A stretch of DNA of 64,000 bases from Bacteroidota bacterium (GCA_021156365.1 JAJNDK010000004.1:319137-383136); one strand, 5' to 3'; shown: positions 53,271-62,540, counted from the stretch's first letter. A program made the numbers and translations. The notes: a model not told the origin generated them from the letters alone.

Positions 53271-56200
53271 TTATCTTACTACCGTAACGGTGCCGGCATA
53301 CTGATGCCCGTTGCCCAGGTAGTCTTCGAAATTCACTTTCCAAACGTAGACATCATTCTGCACGTTGGATCCTTTGAATTTACCGTCCCATTCTTCTTCC
53401 AGGTCGTGCGATTCGAACAACAGCATTCCCCAGCGATCGAAAACAAGCATGGAATAGGTGTTGGTATTGATACCAATCCCAGTGCCCTTAAAGCCGGAAT
53501 TCATCTGATCCTTGTTCGGTGAAAATGCATTCGGGATATAGAACGTGAATGCACCGTTGATATGGATCGTTTTGGTGATCGTGTCTTTGCATCCTTCTAT
53601 ATTGGATACATATTGTGTTACCTCGTAAGATGCTTCTTCATAGGGATAAGTATGGATAGGATTGATCACTGTCGTATAATTATCTTCGGTAGGAACAGAT
53701 GGATCACCTAAATACCAGACCAAAGGATAATCTCCGGAAATTCCTTCCGAAAGATCCCCGAAATAAACAGTAGGATCGATCATGTCGACATCCGTCGGGC
53801 CCCAGTCAAAATCAGCTTTCGGTTCCGGGTAAACCTGAATATAATTGGTTTTTATGGCACTGCCCACACAGCCGCTGTCGCTCGTTACCTGTAGTGACAC
53901 TGAATAATAAGCGCTTACTGTATGCGAAGAATTGTTATATACGGTGCTCACCGGGCCTGCTTCGTTGGAAGCATTGAAATTGCCGAAATTCCAGCTATAG
54001 CTCACAACATGTTCCGGCAGGGGAACGTAAGCGGTATCTGTAAATGTTACAGGAAGCAAAGGACAGCCTTCGAGCGAATCGCCTTCAAAGTCAACATACG
54101 GAGTATTATTTACATACACTGGCTGATAAACGGATGTTACACAACCCTTGTCGGATGTAACCTGCATACCGACGGTGTGTAAACCAGCCGGTGTGATAAG
54201 ACCGGAAGCGGTAGCATTGGTATTATCATCAAACAATCCGTCATTATCAAAATCCCAAAACCATTGGGAGAGAGAACCACTGCCAATAGTAGCCTGGCTG
54301 AAAAAGTTGGTCTCAGTACCCGAACAGGCAGGTGAGTGTGAAAACGCAGCAACCGGGAAAGGATTCACCGTGATCGGGAACAGTGTCGGGCTGCCCGTAC
54401 ATCCATTTAACGTGGCAGTTGCAGAAATAATAGTGCTCTGAGCAAAGCCGCTGTTATTCACGGTAGTGAATGCCGGAATAGTAGATGTTCCCTGTGTTGC
54501 AGACAAGCCGATATATGTACCCGGATTTGTATTGGTCCAGGAGTATGAAGTAGCTGATGGAGTTGAATTCAGCGTAATGACCGGACTCATTTCATTCGGG
54601 CAAAGCTGTATGGAAGGTGGAATAATAGCAGGAGTAGGTTTTATAGTGACTGTATAATTTGCAGCTGGTCCCGGGCATCCGTTCAGTGATGGTACTACCG
54701 ATACAATCCCTGAAATTGTACTTCCTGAGTTATTGCCTGCAGCGATAAATCCCGGAGGAACACCGTTGCCCGCAGTACTCATTCCGGTTTGTGTATTATT
54801 ATTTGTCCAGCTATAAACAACACCGGTGGCCGGAGTGCTTTGAACGGGCGGAGCGAAAACAAATTCGCCCGGGCAAAACAAGGGATACGCCGGAATGCTT
54901 GCGGATGGTATAGGCGCAACACTGAGTGTATGAGTTGTACTCGCAATACAATTATTACCGGCATCAATATTCAGGGAGATCGTATAGGAACCGACTGCAT
55001 TGTATGTGTAATTTGGATTCGAAATCGCGGAGACATCCGTTGTAGTGGAAGGATCGCCGAAATTCCATGCATAAGTTCCGGTCAGTATCGATGAGGTGTT
55101 GGTGAAATTAACCGGTGAGCCGAGGCAGGCCAGTGTATGTGTGAAGTTGGCTGTAGGTGGATTGGAAACAGTTACCGTTTCGGTTATTGTATTGGTACAG
55201 CCTTCTATAGTAGTAACTGTGAGTGAAACCTGGAACGGTCCTGCGTTCGGATAGATATGTGTTGGGTTCTGATTGGCGACTGTTGGAGAGCCGTCGCCGA
55301 AATTCCATGAATAACTGTTTCCTGTGCCGGGAGTCGTATTCGTAAATGCGGTAGATCCGCCTACGCATACGGTATTGGTAGTAAAGTCAGCTGCGGATCC
55401 CTGATTGAGATTGATAGTAGTGCTGTATGTATCGCTGCAACCCGATGAAGTAGTGATGGTGTAGTGCACAACAGCCGTATTGCCGAAACCAACAGCGTAG
55501 GTATGCGTAGGATTAAACTGGGTTGACTGGCTGCCATCTCCGAAGTCCCAATGCCAGGCTGTTAAAGTGCCACCATTCGCATTGGATGCATCCGTGAATT
55601 GTGTAGGGACCCCTGCACATACAGCAGCATAGGTAAAATTTGCTTCAGGTCCCGGTGGCGGAACACCGATGGTAGTGTCTACACTGAATGAACAGGTAAA
55701 ACCGCTGTTCCCTAAAGTCGTCATGGTAACAGTATAAGCACCTGCGGTATTTACACTTACCGACTGTGAATTTCCGGATCCAACGATACCAGGTCCGGAC
55801 CAGCTATAGGTTGCAGCGCCTGCAGGTCCTGTCAGCGTTCCGTTGCCACCTGCACATGGGATCGGATTTATCGTAATGTTGGGCATGGGCGCGCAATCCA
55901 CTGTGATGTATGCAAAACCAAAGTGGCCGCCTCCCGCGCAGTCGGAGGTTTCGAAAGTGATCGTTACGTTCTGCCCGATATAATCGGAAAGCGGGATCAT
56001 TACCTGGCTCCAGTCTTTATAGAAAAGATCGTAGGGCAAAGTACCGCCTCCGCCATCCGGAACAGAAGTAGATACTGTATTGAACCCACCAATATCAGGA
56101 GCGGTAAGCGCATCCACATCGTATTGAGCGCAGACAATTTCATTCCCGCTTCCGTCATACATCCGGATCTTAAAATAAGGCTGGATGAATGCACTGTGGT

Positions 56201-57002
56201 TATTGGGATTGTATTGACTCAGGGCTACTGCATACCAATAAGAGATTGCTTTGTTGGCTTCGGTTACCTGGAAGGTATTGGAAATCATCTGGTGATTGTA
56301 TGGCAGAGGGGAACCATTGTTTAAGAGTACTCTGTAGGCACTGTCATTACCCAGGCGCAGGGAAGTCGTATGTCCGGGCGGAACCCTGTTGATAGGGATA
56401 TAGGGAGCAGGCCCCGGAGTGCATAATTCATGCACTACTCCGGTCCAGTTCACATCGCCGGAAGAGTTAAGTCCTGATACGGTAAGATCACCGTAAATAT
56501 TTAATCCGGGAAACCCGCCCTGGTCGTTCCAGGCACCGCTCCAGCCGTTGGTAGTTCCATCCGAAAAATCGAGGTTGTTGCAGTTCTCACCGCCGGTAAA
56601 AACACCATTGTTCCCGGGCCCCTGCCGCATTGCGCTCAATTTGTTCTTTTCGTAGGGAAGGTATTTTTCAGTGTAAAGCGATTCAAAATGCGGTACCTGC
56701 TTCTGCCAGTAGTGCTGTGCGTTTGTTTTATCAATAGCTCCTTTTTGCACAAGCTCAAGGTATGTTTTCATGGAAACATCCCCCGATCGGAAAATAAAAT
56801 TGAGAAGGTCGTTAACCTGGTGTGGAAGGAGCTTGAGATCCGTGCCCAGCTGCTTTTCTATCGCCGCCCAGTCATAAAGCTCCATCGCTTCATGAATGAA
56901 AGCATCATTGGCGGCTGCACTCGTTTTTTTTTGCACACTGTTCTGCGCAGTCGCAGTAACGAGCAAAGAAAAACAAGCAATATGTAAAAGGATCTTTTTC
57001 AA
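53271..57002 (-). CDS. Giant PKD-domain surface protein with T9SS type B tail
   Basis: A 1243-aa secreted protein: signal peptide (1-19), a region of about 400 residues with a jelly-roll-like part (SFRLGNDSAYRVLLNNGSP-like wording, ITFETSDCAGGGHFGFAYI), then about six PKD domains each with the W.FGDG core (HWDFGDGSQSTQ, SWNFGDGSPTV, AWNFGDPSTT, WFWDFDNDG, SWNFGNF) mixed with two Ig/PKD-like repeats rich in SYSW. The C terminus is the gliding-associated type B sorting domain (YIPNAFSPNKDQMNSGFKG to AGTVTVV). Such proteins are adhesins or surface scaffolds. The gene converges with the aminotransferase and is preceded by two direct repeats. Confidence 0.9.
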   Translation of the reverse strand: MKKILLHIACFSLLVTATAQNSVQKKTSAAANDAFIHEAMELYDWAAIEKQLGTDLKLLPHQVNDLLNFIFRSGDVSMKTYLELVQKGAIDKTNAQHYWQKQVPHFESLYTEKYLPYEKNKLSAMRQGPGNNGVFTGGENCNNLDFSDGTTNGWSGAWNDQGGFPGLNIYGDLTVSGLNSSGDVNWTGVVHELCTPGPAPYIPINRVPPGHTTSLRLGNDSAYRVLLNNGSPLPYNHQMISNTFQVTEANKAISYWYAVALSQYNPNNHSAFIQPYFKIRMYDGSGNEIVCAQYDVDALTAPDIGGFNTVSTSVPDGGGGTLPYDLFYKDWSQVMIPLSDYIGQNVTITFETSDCAGGGHFGFAYITVDCAPMPNITINPIPCAGGNGTLTGPAGAATYSWSGPGIVGSGNSQSVSVNTAGAYTVTMTTLGNSGFTCSFSVDTTIGVPPPGPEANFTYAAVCAGVPTQFTDASNANGGTLTAWHWDFGDGSQSTQFNPTHTYAVGFGNTAVVHYTITTSSGCSDTYSTTINLNQGSAADFTTNTVCVGGSTAFTNTTPGTGNSYSWNFGDGSPTVANQNPTHIYPNAGPFQVSLTVTTIEGCTNTITETVTVSNPPTANFTHTLACLGSPVNFTNTSSILTGTYAWNFGDPSTTTDVSAISNPNYTYNAVGSYTISLNIDAGNNCIASTTHTLSVAPIPSASIPAYPLFCPGEFVFAPPVQSTPATGVVYSWTNNNTQTGMSTAGNGVPPGFIAAGNNSGSTISGIVSVVPSLNGCPGPAANYTVTIKPTPAIIPPSIQLCPNEMSPVITLNSTPSATSYSWTNTNPGTYIGLSATQGTSTIPAFTTVNNSGFAQSTIISATATLNGCTGSPTLFPITVNPFPVAAFSHSPACSGTETNFFSQATIGSGSLSQWFWDFDNDGLFDDNTNATASGLITPAGLHTVGMQVTSDKGCVTSVYQPVYVNNTPYVDFEGDSLEGCPLLPVTFTDTAYVPLPEHVVSYSWNFGNFNASNEAGPVSTVYNNSSHTVSAYYSVSLQVTSDSGCVGSAIKTNYIQVYPEPKADFDWGPTDVDMIDPTVYFGDLSEGISGDYPLVWYLGDPSVPTEDNYTTVINPIHTYPYEEASYEVTQYVSNIEGCKDTITKTIHINGAFTFYIPNAFSPNKDQMNSGFKGTGIGINTNTYSMLVFDRWGMLLFESHDLEEEWDGKFKGSNVQNDVYVWKVNFEDYLGNGHQYAGTVTVVR

Positions 57003-57059
57003 GGTTTTAAAAAGCTAATCTAAGATACAAAAAAGCGTACATTTTAGCATATTAATTCG

Positions 57060-57094
57060 TAAGTGGCGGGTTTTTTCCGATAAGTGGCATGTTT
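57060..57094 (-). promoter_or_regulatory. Direct repeat pair upstream of the PKD gene
   Basis: TAAGTGGCGGGTTT (57060-57073) and TAAGTGGCATGTTT (57081-57094), 12 of 14 identical, with a 21-nt period. That is two helical turns, as in sites for LytTR-type or other dimeric regulators. It lies 58 nt upstream of the PKD start. Confidence 0.35.
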
Positions 57095-57119
57095 CGGCCG
57101 GTATCAGGTAAAAACGGGC

Positions 57120-58547
57120 TTAAAAAAACCGCTCCATATTCCCTGCCATGGCCAGCATTTCTGCTTCTTCAAACGGACGTGCCATCAGCTGCGCACCGAT
57201 CGGCATATTTTTACTGTCAGTGCCCACCGGGATCGAAATACCAGGGATACCTACAATATTGGCCTGAACGGTAAAAATATCTTCAAGGTACATCTGGATA
57301 GGATCATTACTGTTTTTTCCGATCTCAAAGGCAGTGCCCGGTGTGGAAGGGGTTAAAATAAAATCGTATTTCGACAGTATCTCTAATGTTTTATCACGGA
57401 GCAAACGGCGTACTTTCTGAGCTTTGGAATAATACGCATCATAATACCCTGCACTCAGTACAAAAGTTCCGAGCATGATCCGGCGTTTTACTTCCTTGCC
57501 GAATCCTTCCGTACGTGATTTTTTGTACGTGCTTTCCAGGTCGGTCGCATTTGGGCTGCGGTAGCCAAAATGCACGCCATCGTAGCGCGACAGGTTGGAA
57601 GATGCTTCCGCAGTGGTGAGTACATAATAAGTTGGAACAAGATAATCAAGGTAAGGAAAATCAACTCCTTCTACGGTTATTCCCTGCGCTTTCAATTTAT
57701 CAATGGTTTCATGCAGGCGTTTTTTTACATCAGGGTTCAATCCCGGACTTTCCATGCAATCTTTCAGGTAGGCTATTTTTTTTCCGGTCAATGGAATATC
57801 CAGTGATCCGGAATATTTCGGAACCGGTTTTTGAGAGGCAGTGCTGTCGTAATCATCTGCGCCGGCCATTATTTCAAGCACCAGTGCAGCATCAGCTACG
57901 TTTTTAGAGAGCGGTCCGATCTGGTCAAAAGAAGAGGCATAAGCTAATAAACCCCATCTTGAAACACGCCCGTAATGCGGTTTTACACCCACCACTCCAC
58001 AAAACGAAGCAGGCTGGCGGATAGAGCCTCCCGTATCGCTTCCTAATGCAACATGGCACAAACCGGCAGCCACCGCCGCAGCCGAGCCACCTGAAGAACC
58101 GCCCGTAACGGTTTTTTCATTGTGAGGGTTCAATACCGGACCGAATGCGGAATTTTCGTTGGACGAGCCCATAGCGAATTCATCGCAATTGGTGCGGCCA
58201 ATGATGATGGCATCCTCTGCCAGCAGACGTTCTACTACCGTAGCGCTGAACAGGGAGGTAAAATTTTCGAGAATTTTCGAGGAGTTGGAAACCCTGTGAT
58301 CTTTGTAACAGATATTGTCCTTCAATGCAATGACAACACCTGCCAGTCTTCCCTCTTTGCCTTCTTTGATTTTTTTGTCAACCTGCAGTGCCTGCTGTTT
58401 AGCCGATGCAGCAAAGGTTTCAAGGAAAATATTTAAGGACTTTTTTTGTTCGATGGAAGAAAGCAGTTCATCCACTACCTGCGCACAGGTAACGGCGCCG
58501 CTTTTCAAATCCCCATGAAATGATGAAATACTTTTGAACGAATACAC
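57120..58547 (-). CDS. gatA: Glutamyl/aspartyl-tRNA amidotransferase subunit A
   Basis: A 475-aa amidase of the GatCAB complex, which converts Glu-tRNAGln and Asp-tRNAAsn to the amide forms using glutamine. The Ser-Ser-Lys triad is complete: Lys76 ([13 protein letters not shown]), Ser151 ([16 protein letters not shown]) and Ser175 ([19 protein letters not shown]). gatB and gatC are not adjacent. It lies 9 nt downstream of tatA on the same strand, so they share a transcript although the functions are unrelated. Ends just after [17 protein letters not shown], as in the family. Confidence 0.96.
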   Translation of the reverse strand: MYSFKSISSFHGDLKSGAVTCAQVVDELLSSIEQKKSLNIFLETFAASAKQQALQVDKKIKEGKEGRLAGVVIALKDNICYKDHRVSNSSKILENFTSLFSATVVERLLAEDAIIIGRTNCDEFAMGSSNENSAFGPVLNPHNEKTVTGGSSGGSAAAVAAGLCHVALGSDTGGSIRQPASFCGVVGVKPHYGRVSRWGLLAYASSFDQIGPLSKNVADAALVLEIMAGADDYDSTASQKPVPKYSGSLDIPLTGKKIAYLKDCMESPGLNPDVKKRLHETIDKLKAQGITVEGVDFPYLDYLVPTYYVLTTAEASSNLSRYDGVHFGYRSPNATDLESTYKKSRTEGFGKEVKRRIMLGTFVLSAGYYDAYYSKAQKVRRLLRDKTLEILSKYDFILTPSTPGTAFEIGKNSNDPIQMYLEDIFTVQANIVGIPGISIPVGTDSKNMPIGAQLMARPFEEAEMLAMAGNMERFF

Positions 58548-58556
58548 AAAACGGAA

Positions 58557-58742
58557 TTATTTCTTTTCTACTTCGTTTGAGTTGTTGTCAACGCCTTTGG
58601 AAGCATCTTTAAACTCTTTCATTCCTTTACCCAGGCCGCGCATCAGTTCCGGGATTTTTTTACCACCGAACATCAGCAATAGAACGATAACAATTACTGT
58701 CAGTTCCGTAGCACCCATTCCAAATATACCTAAAAGTGTCAT
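58557..58742 (-). CDS. tatA: TatA/E twin-arginine translocase subunit
   Basis: A 61-aa protein: a short N-terminal transmembrane helix ([18 protein letters not shown]), the hinge [21 protein letters not shown] amphipathic helix and a charged tail. It polymerises with TatC to export folded proteins. The frame continues 17 codons upstream, but the family's [14 protein letters not shown] start at 58742 and the -7 box at 58762-58769 inside the longer frame decide the matter. tatC is not in the window. It heads a two-gene unit with gatA. Confidence 0.94.
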   Translation of the reverse strand: MTLLGIFGMGATELTVIVIVLLLMFGGKKIPELMRGLGKGMKEFKDASKGVDNNSNEVEKK

Positions 58743-58761
58743 GTTTAATGAATTAAGATCG

Positions 58762-58769
58762 CAAAGATA
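58762..58769 (-). promoter_or_regulatory. -7 box of tatA-gatA
   Basis: TATCTTTG on the minus strand, exact match, 19 nt before the tatA start at 58742. Confidence 0.65.
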
Positions 58770-58867
58770 GGTAAAATATTGGAAAAACCGCATTTCTGTC
58801 TGTGCTTAATTTTTGTGAAATAGGCCGGCCATAGCGAGTCTGGCAAAAAAGGAGGCTCCAAATTTCG

Positions 58868-58875
58868 TATTTTTG
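58868..58875 (+). promoter_or_regulatory. -7 box of ssb
   Basis: TATTTTTG, exact match, 21 nt before the ATG at 58897. Divergent from the tatA promoter. Confidence 0.5.
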
Positions 58876-58896
58876 TAAGGATCAAATTCTGAAAAC

Positions 58897-59322
58897 ATGG
58901 CTGGCGTAAACAAAGTGATATTGGTAGGTAATCTGGGCAGGGATCCGGAGATCCGGAACCTGGAAGGAGGGATCTCTGTGGCGCGTTTTTCATTGGCAAC
59001 CACCGAGATCCATAAGGATAAGAACGGTAACCGGGTAGAACATACCGAATGGCATCACATTGTTCTCTGGCGTCTGCTGGCCGAAAATGCGGAGAAATTG
59101 CTCAAAAAGGGCTCGCAGATCTATCTCGAAGGCAAATTGCAAACCCGCGACTGGCAGGACAAAGACGGGAACAAACGGCAAACTACCGAAATTGTAGGCG
59201 AATCTTTTTTATTATTGAATAAACGGGAGAGCCCCGCTTCTAACAACCCGAATCCTTCCGGTAATGAACAACAAACGGGAATGACGGGTATGAATGGCGG
59301 CACCAACGATCTGCCATTTTAG
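58897..59322 (+). CDS. ssb: Single-stranded DNA-binding protein
   Basis: A 141-aa SSB: OB fold (MAGVNKVILVGNLGRDPEIRN to about 110, with WHHIVLWRLLAENAEKLLKKG and YLEGKLQTRDWQDKDG), a Pro/Asn/Gly-rich linker and the acidic C-terminal tip (TNDLPF), which recruits replication and repair proteins. It binds ssDNA as a tetramer. gldD follows on the same strand but has its own promoter, starting right at the ssb stop. The ssb-gldD arrangement is shared with Flavobacterium, where gldE lies between. Confidence 0.97.
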   Translation: MAGVNKVILVGNLGRDPEIRNLEGGISVARFSLATTEIHKDKNGNRVEHTEWHHIVLWRLLAENAEKLLKKGSQIYLEGKLQTRDWQDKDGNKRQTTEIVGESFLLLNKRESPASNNPNPSGNEQQTGMTGMNGGTNDLPF

Positions 59323-59324
59323 TG

Positions 59325-59332
59325 TATCTTTG
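59325..59332 (+). promoter_or_regulatory. -7 box of gldD
   Basis: TATCTTTG, exact match, directly after the ssb stop codon and 24 nt before the start at 59357. It rules against the upstream in-frame ATG at 59294 inside ssb. Confidence 0.6.
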
Positions 59333-59356
59333 TCAGCGCAAAAGCATTATCTGCTT

Positions 59357-59974
59357 ATGAAAACAAAAACCCTGTTCAGTTCCGTTATTCTACTGACGAT
59401 TGGCCTGTTTGCAACCGGATGTGGTGAGGACGATGAGATCTTCACCCCAAAACCAAAGGCATATATGCGGATCGATTTCCCAAAGAAAAGCTATAGACTT
59501 TACGATAGCATTTGCCCGTTTACATTCGAAACGCCGGTATACTCGGTAGTAGAATATGACAAGGATCCCGGTTCTCAGCCCTGCTGGATCAATGTAAAAT
59601 ACCCGCAATTCCGGGCGCAGCTGCATGTGAGCTATCTCCCGCTTTTCAATAACCTGGATACATTGCTGATGAATTCGCGCGATCTGGCGGTGAAACACCA
59701 GGTAAAAGCAAGCGGTATGGACGAGCAGGTGGTGATCCGCGATTCTGCTCATGTGTATGGGTTGGTTTACGATATTTCGGGGAATACGGCCTCTTCACTG
59801 CAATTTTACCTTACGGATAGTACAAAACATTTTTTCAGGGGCTCTCTTTATTTTGATGTAGCGCCGAATATCGACTCCACAAAAATTGTGATAGACTTTC
59901 TGAAAAAGGACATTTTCCGTATGATCCAGAGCTTCAAGTGGAAAGACTACGGGAAGATCTCCATAAAAAAATAA
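59357..59974 (+). CDS. gldD: Gliding motility lipoprotein GldD
   Basis: A 205-aa lipoprotein needed for gliding in Flavobacterium; it is also present in non-gliding Bacteroidota, so motility itself is not proven here. The lipobox ends LFATG-Cys22. Family signatures: PKPKAYMRIDFPKKSY, DSICPFTFETP, CWINVKYPQFRAQLHVSYLP and FFRGSLYFDVAPNIDS. Its precise role is unknown, probably linked to envelope machinery. It follows ssb under its own promoter; no gldE gene is seen between or after. The WbqC-family gene converges 8 nt downstream. Confidence 0.93.
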   Translation: MKTKTLFSSVILLTIGLFATGCGEDDEIFTPKPKAYMRIDFPKKSYRLYDSICPFTFETPVYSVVEYDKDPGSQPCWINVKYPQFRAQLHVSYLPLFNNLDTLLMNSRDLAVKHQVKASGMDEQVVIRDSAHVYGLVYDISGNTASSLQFYLTDSTKHFFRGSLYFDVAPNIDSTKIVIDFLKKDIFRMIQSFKWKDYGKISIKK

Positions 59975-59982
59975 GGAAACTT

Positions 59983-60582
59983 CTACAGCTTTTTAAGATA
60001 CTCTGCCGCTCCCAAACCCTCATGAAATAACAGATCGAGGATACTGAGGTTAGCAATGAACCCTTTTTTATCGCTGAATACCTGGTAGTATTCGGGAAAA
60101 TGCAAAGCGCTTTTTTCTTTGGGAGAAATGCTGTATCGCAGATCCATCGCATGCCCGGGAGCTTCGAAGGCACTGCTGGAAAGGATGTCTTTTTTGATCC
60201 GTAAAATATCCAATACACTTTGAACACTGTGTTTGTTGAGCTTGAACAGGAACTCGTGTTCGCTGAAAACAACCGTTTTGATCGCATCTTCGAAATATTC
60301 GAAATAGGGTGAATTGCTATAGGCGCTTTCGATCGCCCGCCAGTGTTTGGCCTGCCAGCCTTCGGCATAACTGATCTTTTTCTCCGTGATCAGTGTTTTA
60401 TTGCCTTCGTTTTGCAGAGGAATACTCAATGCAAGCGGGCCGTTGGCAGCGGAGATCGTACAACGGTTCCGGTAGCTTTGTTTCACGAAATTTTCGTGCG
60501 CTTCTATAAAAACGGCATCTGTGCTTAAAAAATGGTGCATCCATTCGAGAGGAGGAAACCAGGCAGTGGAGAGCAGGATCAT
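59983..60582 (-). CDS. WbqC-family protein
   Basis: A 199-aa protein of the WbqC family (predicted glycine transferase or amide-forming enzyme in O-antigen loci, although many members are outside such loci). Signatures: WFPPLEWMHHFLSTDAVFIEA, KQSYRNRCTISAANGPLALSIPL (quoted in parts), and the closing SILDLLFHEGLGA. The frame extends to a TTG at 60591, but that TTG is part of a -7 box (60589-60596), so 60582 is the start and the mRNA is probably leaderless. It converges with gldD. No other polysaccharide gene is adjacent. Confidence 0.87.
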   Translation of the reverse strand: MILLSTAWFPPLEWMHHFLSTDAVFIEAHENFVKQSYRNRCTISAANGPLALSIPLQNEGNKTLITEKKISYAEGWQAKHWRAIESAYSNSPYFEYFEDAIKTVVFSEHEFLFKLNKHSVQSVLDILRIKKDILSSSAFEAPGHAMDLRYSISPKEKSALHFPEYYQVFSDKKGFIANLSILDLLFHEGLGAAEYLKKL

Positions 60583-60588
60583 GCTTTG

Positions 60589-60596
60589 CAAAGGTA
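60589..60596 (-). promoter_or_regulatory. -7 box of the WbqC-type gene
   Basis: TACCTTTG on the minus strand, exact match, 6 nt before the ATG at 60582. Confidence 0.6.
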
Positions 60597-60615
60597 TAAA
60601 ATCGGGGGATAATCC

Positions 60616-60633
60616 TCCCGATAGTTATCGGGA
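60616..60633. repeat. 18-bp palindrome family, copy 4 (one mismatch)
   Basis: TCCCGATAGTTATCGGGA, one base from the perfect palindrome, in the divergent gap between the WbqC and grpE genes, upstream of both -7 boxes. Confidence 0.8.
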
Positions 60634-60659
60634 CTATGGGGACTGACATTTTTTCCTTG

Positions 60660-60667
60660 TATCTTTG
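60660..60667 (+). promoter_or_regulatory. -7 box of grpE-dnaJ
   Basis: TATCTTTG, exact match. It lies 12 nt before an in-frame TTG (60680) and 78 nt before the preferred ATG (60746). No CIRCE element was seen. Confidence 0.55.
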
Positions 60668-60745
60668 TTGGCAGAATAGTTGAAATGCTTAACCAGGGAA
60701 GAAAATGTCCAATTAGTGAAGAAATTTTTTAAAAAGATAAGATCC

Positions 60746-61318
60746 ATGAGTACCAATAAAGACGAGGTGTTGAACGAGAACGCACAGGAAAACAACGATC
60801 AGACGGAGAATGCAGTCGAAAATAATGCTGAAAATACGGCAGAAACAGGAAATAATGGCACACCGGAAGGCAAAATAGCCGAACTGGAGGCAAAACTGGC
60901 GGAAGCGAATGATAAACACCTGCGCCTGTACTCCGAATTTGATAATTTCAGGAAACGGAATGCAAAGGAAAAAATAGACCTGATCAAAACAGCCGGTGAG
61001 GATGTATTTAAGACTGTTTTACCGGTTATCGATGATTTTGAGCGTGCGATCAAAGCCAATGAAGGAGCAACGGACCTCGCGGCTTTATCAGAAGGATTTC
61101 AGCTGATCTACAATAAATTTAAAAGCACACTGAAGCAAAAAGGCCTGGAAGAAATGGAATCGATCGGTAAACCGTTCGATGCAGACCTGATGGAAGCCAT
61201 CACCAGTATTCCTGCGCCGGATGAAGATCTGAAAGGCAAAGTGGTGGACGAAATAGAGAAAGGATATTCACTTCACGGTAAAGTGATCCGTTTTGCAAAA
61301 GTGATTATCGGAAGTTAA
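60746..61318 (+). CDS. grpE: Nucleotide exchange factor GrpE
   Basis: A 190-aa co-chaperone that releases ADP from DnaK. After an acidic, Asn/Glu-rich N terminus (about 50 residues) comes a long helix (EGKIAELEAKLAEANDKHLR), the FDNFRKRNAKEKIDLIKTAG block, and the C-terminal beta domain (GKPFDADLMEAITSIP, GKVIRFAKVIIGS). A TTG start at 60680 would add 22 basic residues; ATG at 60746 gives the usual form. dnaJ follows after 17 nt, so the pair is one operon; dnaK is elsewhere. Confidence 0.95.
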   Translation: MSTNKDEVLNENAQENNDQTENAVENNAENTAETGNNGTPEGKIAELEAKLAEANDKHLRLYSEFDNFRKRNAKEKIDLIKTAGEDVFKTVLPVIDDFERAIKANEGATDLAALSEGFQLIYNKFKSTLKQKGLEEMESIGKPFDADLMEAITSIPAPDEDLKGKVVDEIEKGYSLHGKVIRFAKVIIGS

Positions 61319-61335
61319 TTTATTAAAAGAGCTGC

Positions 61336-62478
61336 ATGTCAAAAAGAGATTACTACGAAGTGTTGGGAATAGCAAAAAATGCTTCCGAAGACGAAATTAA
61401 AAAAGCATATCGCAAACTTGCCATTAAATACCATCCCGATAAAAATCCGGATGATAAATCGGCGGAAGACAAATTCAAGGAAGCGGCAGAAGCATACGAA
61501 GTGTTGAGTAGTCCGGAGAAGAAGCAGCGGTATGATCAGTTCGGTCATGCGGGCGTTGGCGGTGCATCCGGTGGTGGATATGGTGGTGGCGGCATGAACA
61601 TGGAGGACATCTTTTCCCAGTTTGGTGATATTTTCGGCGATGGTGGATTTTTCGGAGGAAGAGGCAGAAGTGGAGGCGGACGCAGAGTGAACAGGGGAAC
61701 CAACCTTCGGGTGAAAGTAAAGCTCAACCTGCAGGAAGTGGCAAACGGTGCGGAGAAAAAATTAAAAGTCCCGAAAATGGTTTCCTGTAATACCTGCTCG
61801 GGCAGCGGTGCAAAAGGCGGAGCGTATGAGAGCTGCCGGGTGTGTAACGGACATGGCGTGGTAACACGTGTTACGCAAACCATCTTAGGAGCTATGCAAA
61901 CACAGAGCACCTGCTCGGCCTGCCATGGCGACGGAAGAATTATAAAAGACAAATGCAATACCTGCCATGGTGATGGAGTGGTGCGGGGCGAAGAGCTGAT
62001 CACCATCAATATTCCTGCAGGCGTGGCTGATGGTATGCAGCTGTCGATGTCGGGCAAAGGAAATGCAGCGGTTCGCGGTGGAGTGAATGGCGACCTGATC
62101 ATTGCGATCGAAGAAGAAGAACACCCGGAGCTGAAACGCGATGGTGCGAATCTTTTTTATGATTGTTATATTAATTTTATAGATGCCACATTAGGAACAA
62201 GCATTGAGGTTCCATTGGTGGAAGGCAAAGCGAAAATAAAAATCGATCCCGGCACACAAAGCGGAAAAGTACTTCGCCTCAAAGGCAAAGGAGTTCCGGA
62301 GATCAACTCCTATGGCAAAGGTGATATGCTGGTGAACATCAACGTATGGACGCCGCAGACACTGAGCAGCGACGAGAAAAAGATCCTCGAACAATTACGC
62401 GCTTCCAAAAATTTTCAACCGAACCCGAACCGTAAAGAAAAAGGCTTCTTCGAGCGGATGAAAGAGTATTTTGAATAA
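61336..62478 (+). CDS. dnaJ: Chaperone protein DnaJ
   Basis: A 380-aa type I Hsp40 that delivers clients to DnaK. The J domain carries HPD at 33-35 (IKYHPDKNP), followed by a Gly/Phe region ([28 protein letters not shown]), four CxxCxGxG repeats ([32 protein letters not shown]) and the client-binding beta domains. All zinc ligands are present. It follows grpE by 17 nt and ends in a good terminator (62514-62540). Confidence 0.98.
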   Translation: MSKRDYYEVLGIAKNASEDEIKKAYRKLAIKYHPDKNPDDKSAEDKFKEAAEAYEVLSSPEKKQRYDQFGHAGVGGASGGGYGGGGMNMEDIFSQFGDIFGDGGFFGGRGRSGGGRRVNRGTNLRVKVKLNLQEVANGAEKKLKVPKMVSCNTCSGSGAKGGAYESCRVCNGHGVVTRVTQTILGAMQTQSTCSACHGDGRIIKDKCNTCHGDGVVRGEELITINIPAGVADGMQLSMSGKGNAAVRGGVNGDLIIAIEEEEHPELKRDGANLFYDCYINFIDATLGTSIEVPLVEGKAKIKIDPGTQSGKVLRLKGKGVPEINSYGKGDMLVNINVWTPQTLSSDEKKILEQLRASKNFQPNPNRKEKGFFERMKEYFE

Positions 62479-62513
62479 TCGATCCTATCTTACACCTATA
62501 ACTATAGTAATTT

Positions 62514-62540
62514 AAACCCGGTAATGCACCGGGTTTTTTA
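62514..62540 (+). terminator. Terminator of grpE-dnaJ
   Basis: Perfect 9-bp stem AAACCCGGT (62514-62522) with 62528-62536, 5-nt loop AATGC, followed by a T-run to 62539. It starts 35 nt after the dnaJ stop. Confidence 0.85.

Noticed and set aside
53020-53522. Two short plus-strand frames after the aminotransferase gene
   Set aside because: The first is mostly repeat DNA, the second runs opposite the T9SS tail of the PKD protein.
53271-57002. CRISPR-like or tandem DNA repeats
   Set aside because: Similarity there comes from repeated PKD protein domains, not from identical DNA units with spacers. No CRISPR array was found anywhere.
60583-60591. TTG start for the WbqC-type gene
   Set aside because: The TTG is part of the -7 box itself.
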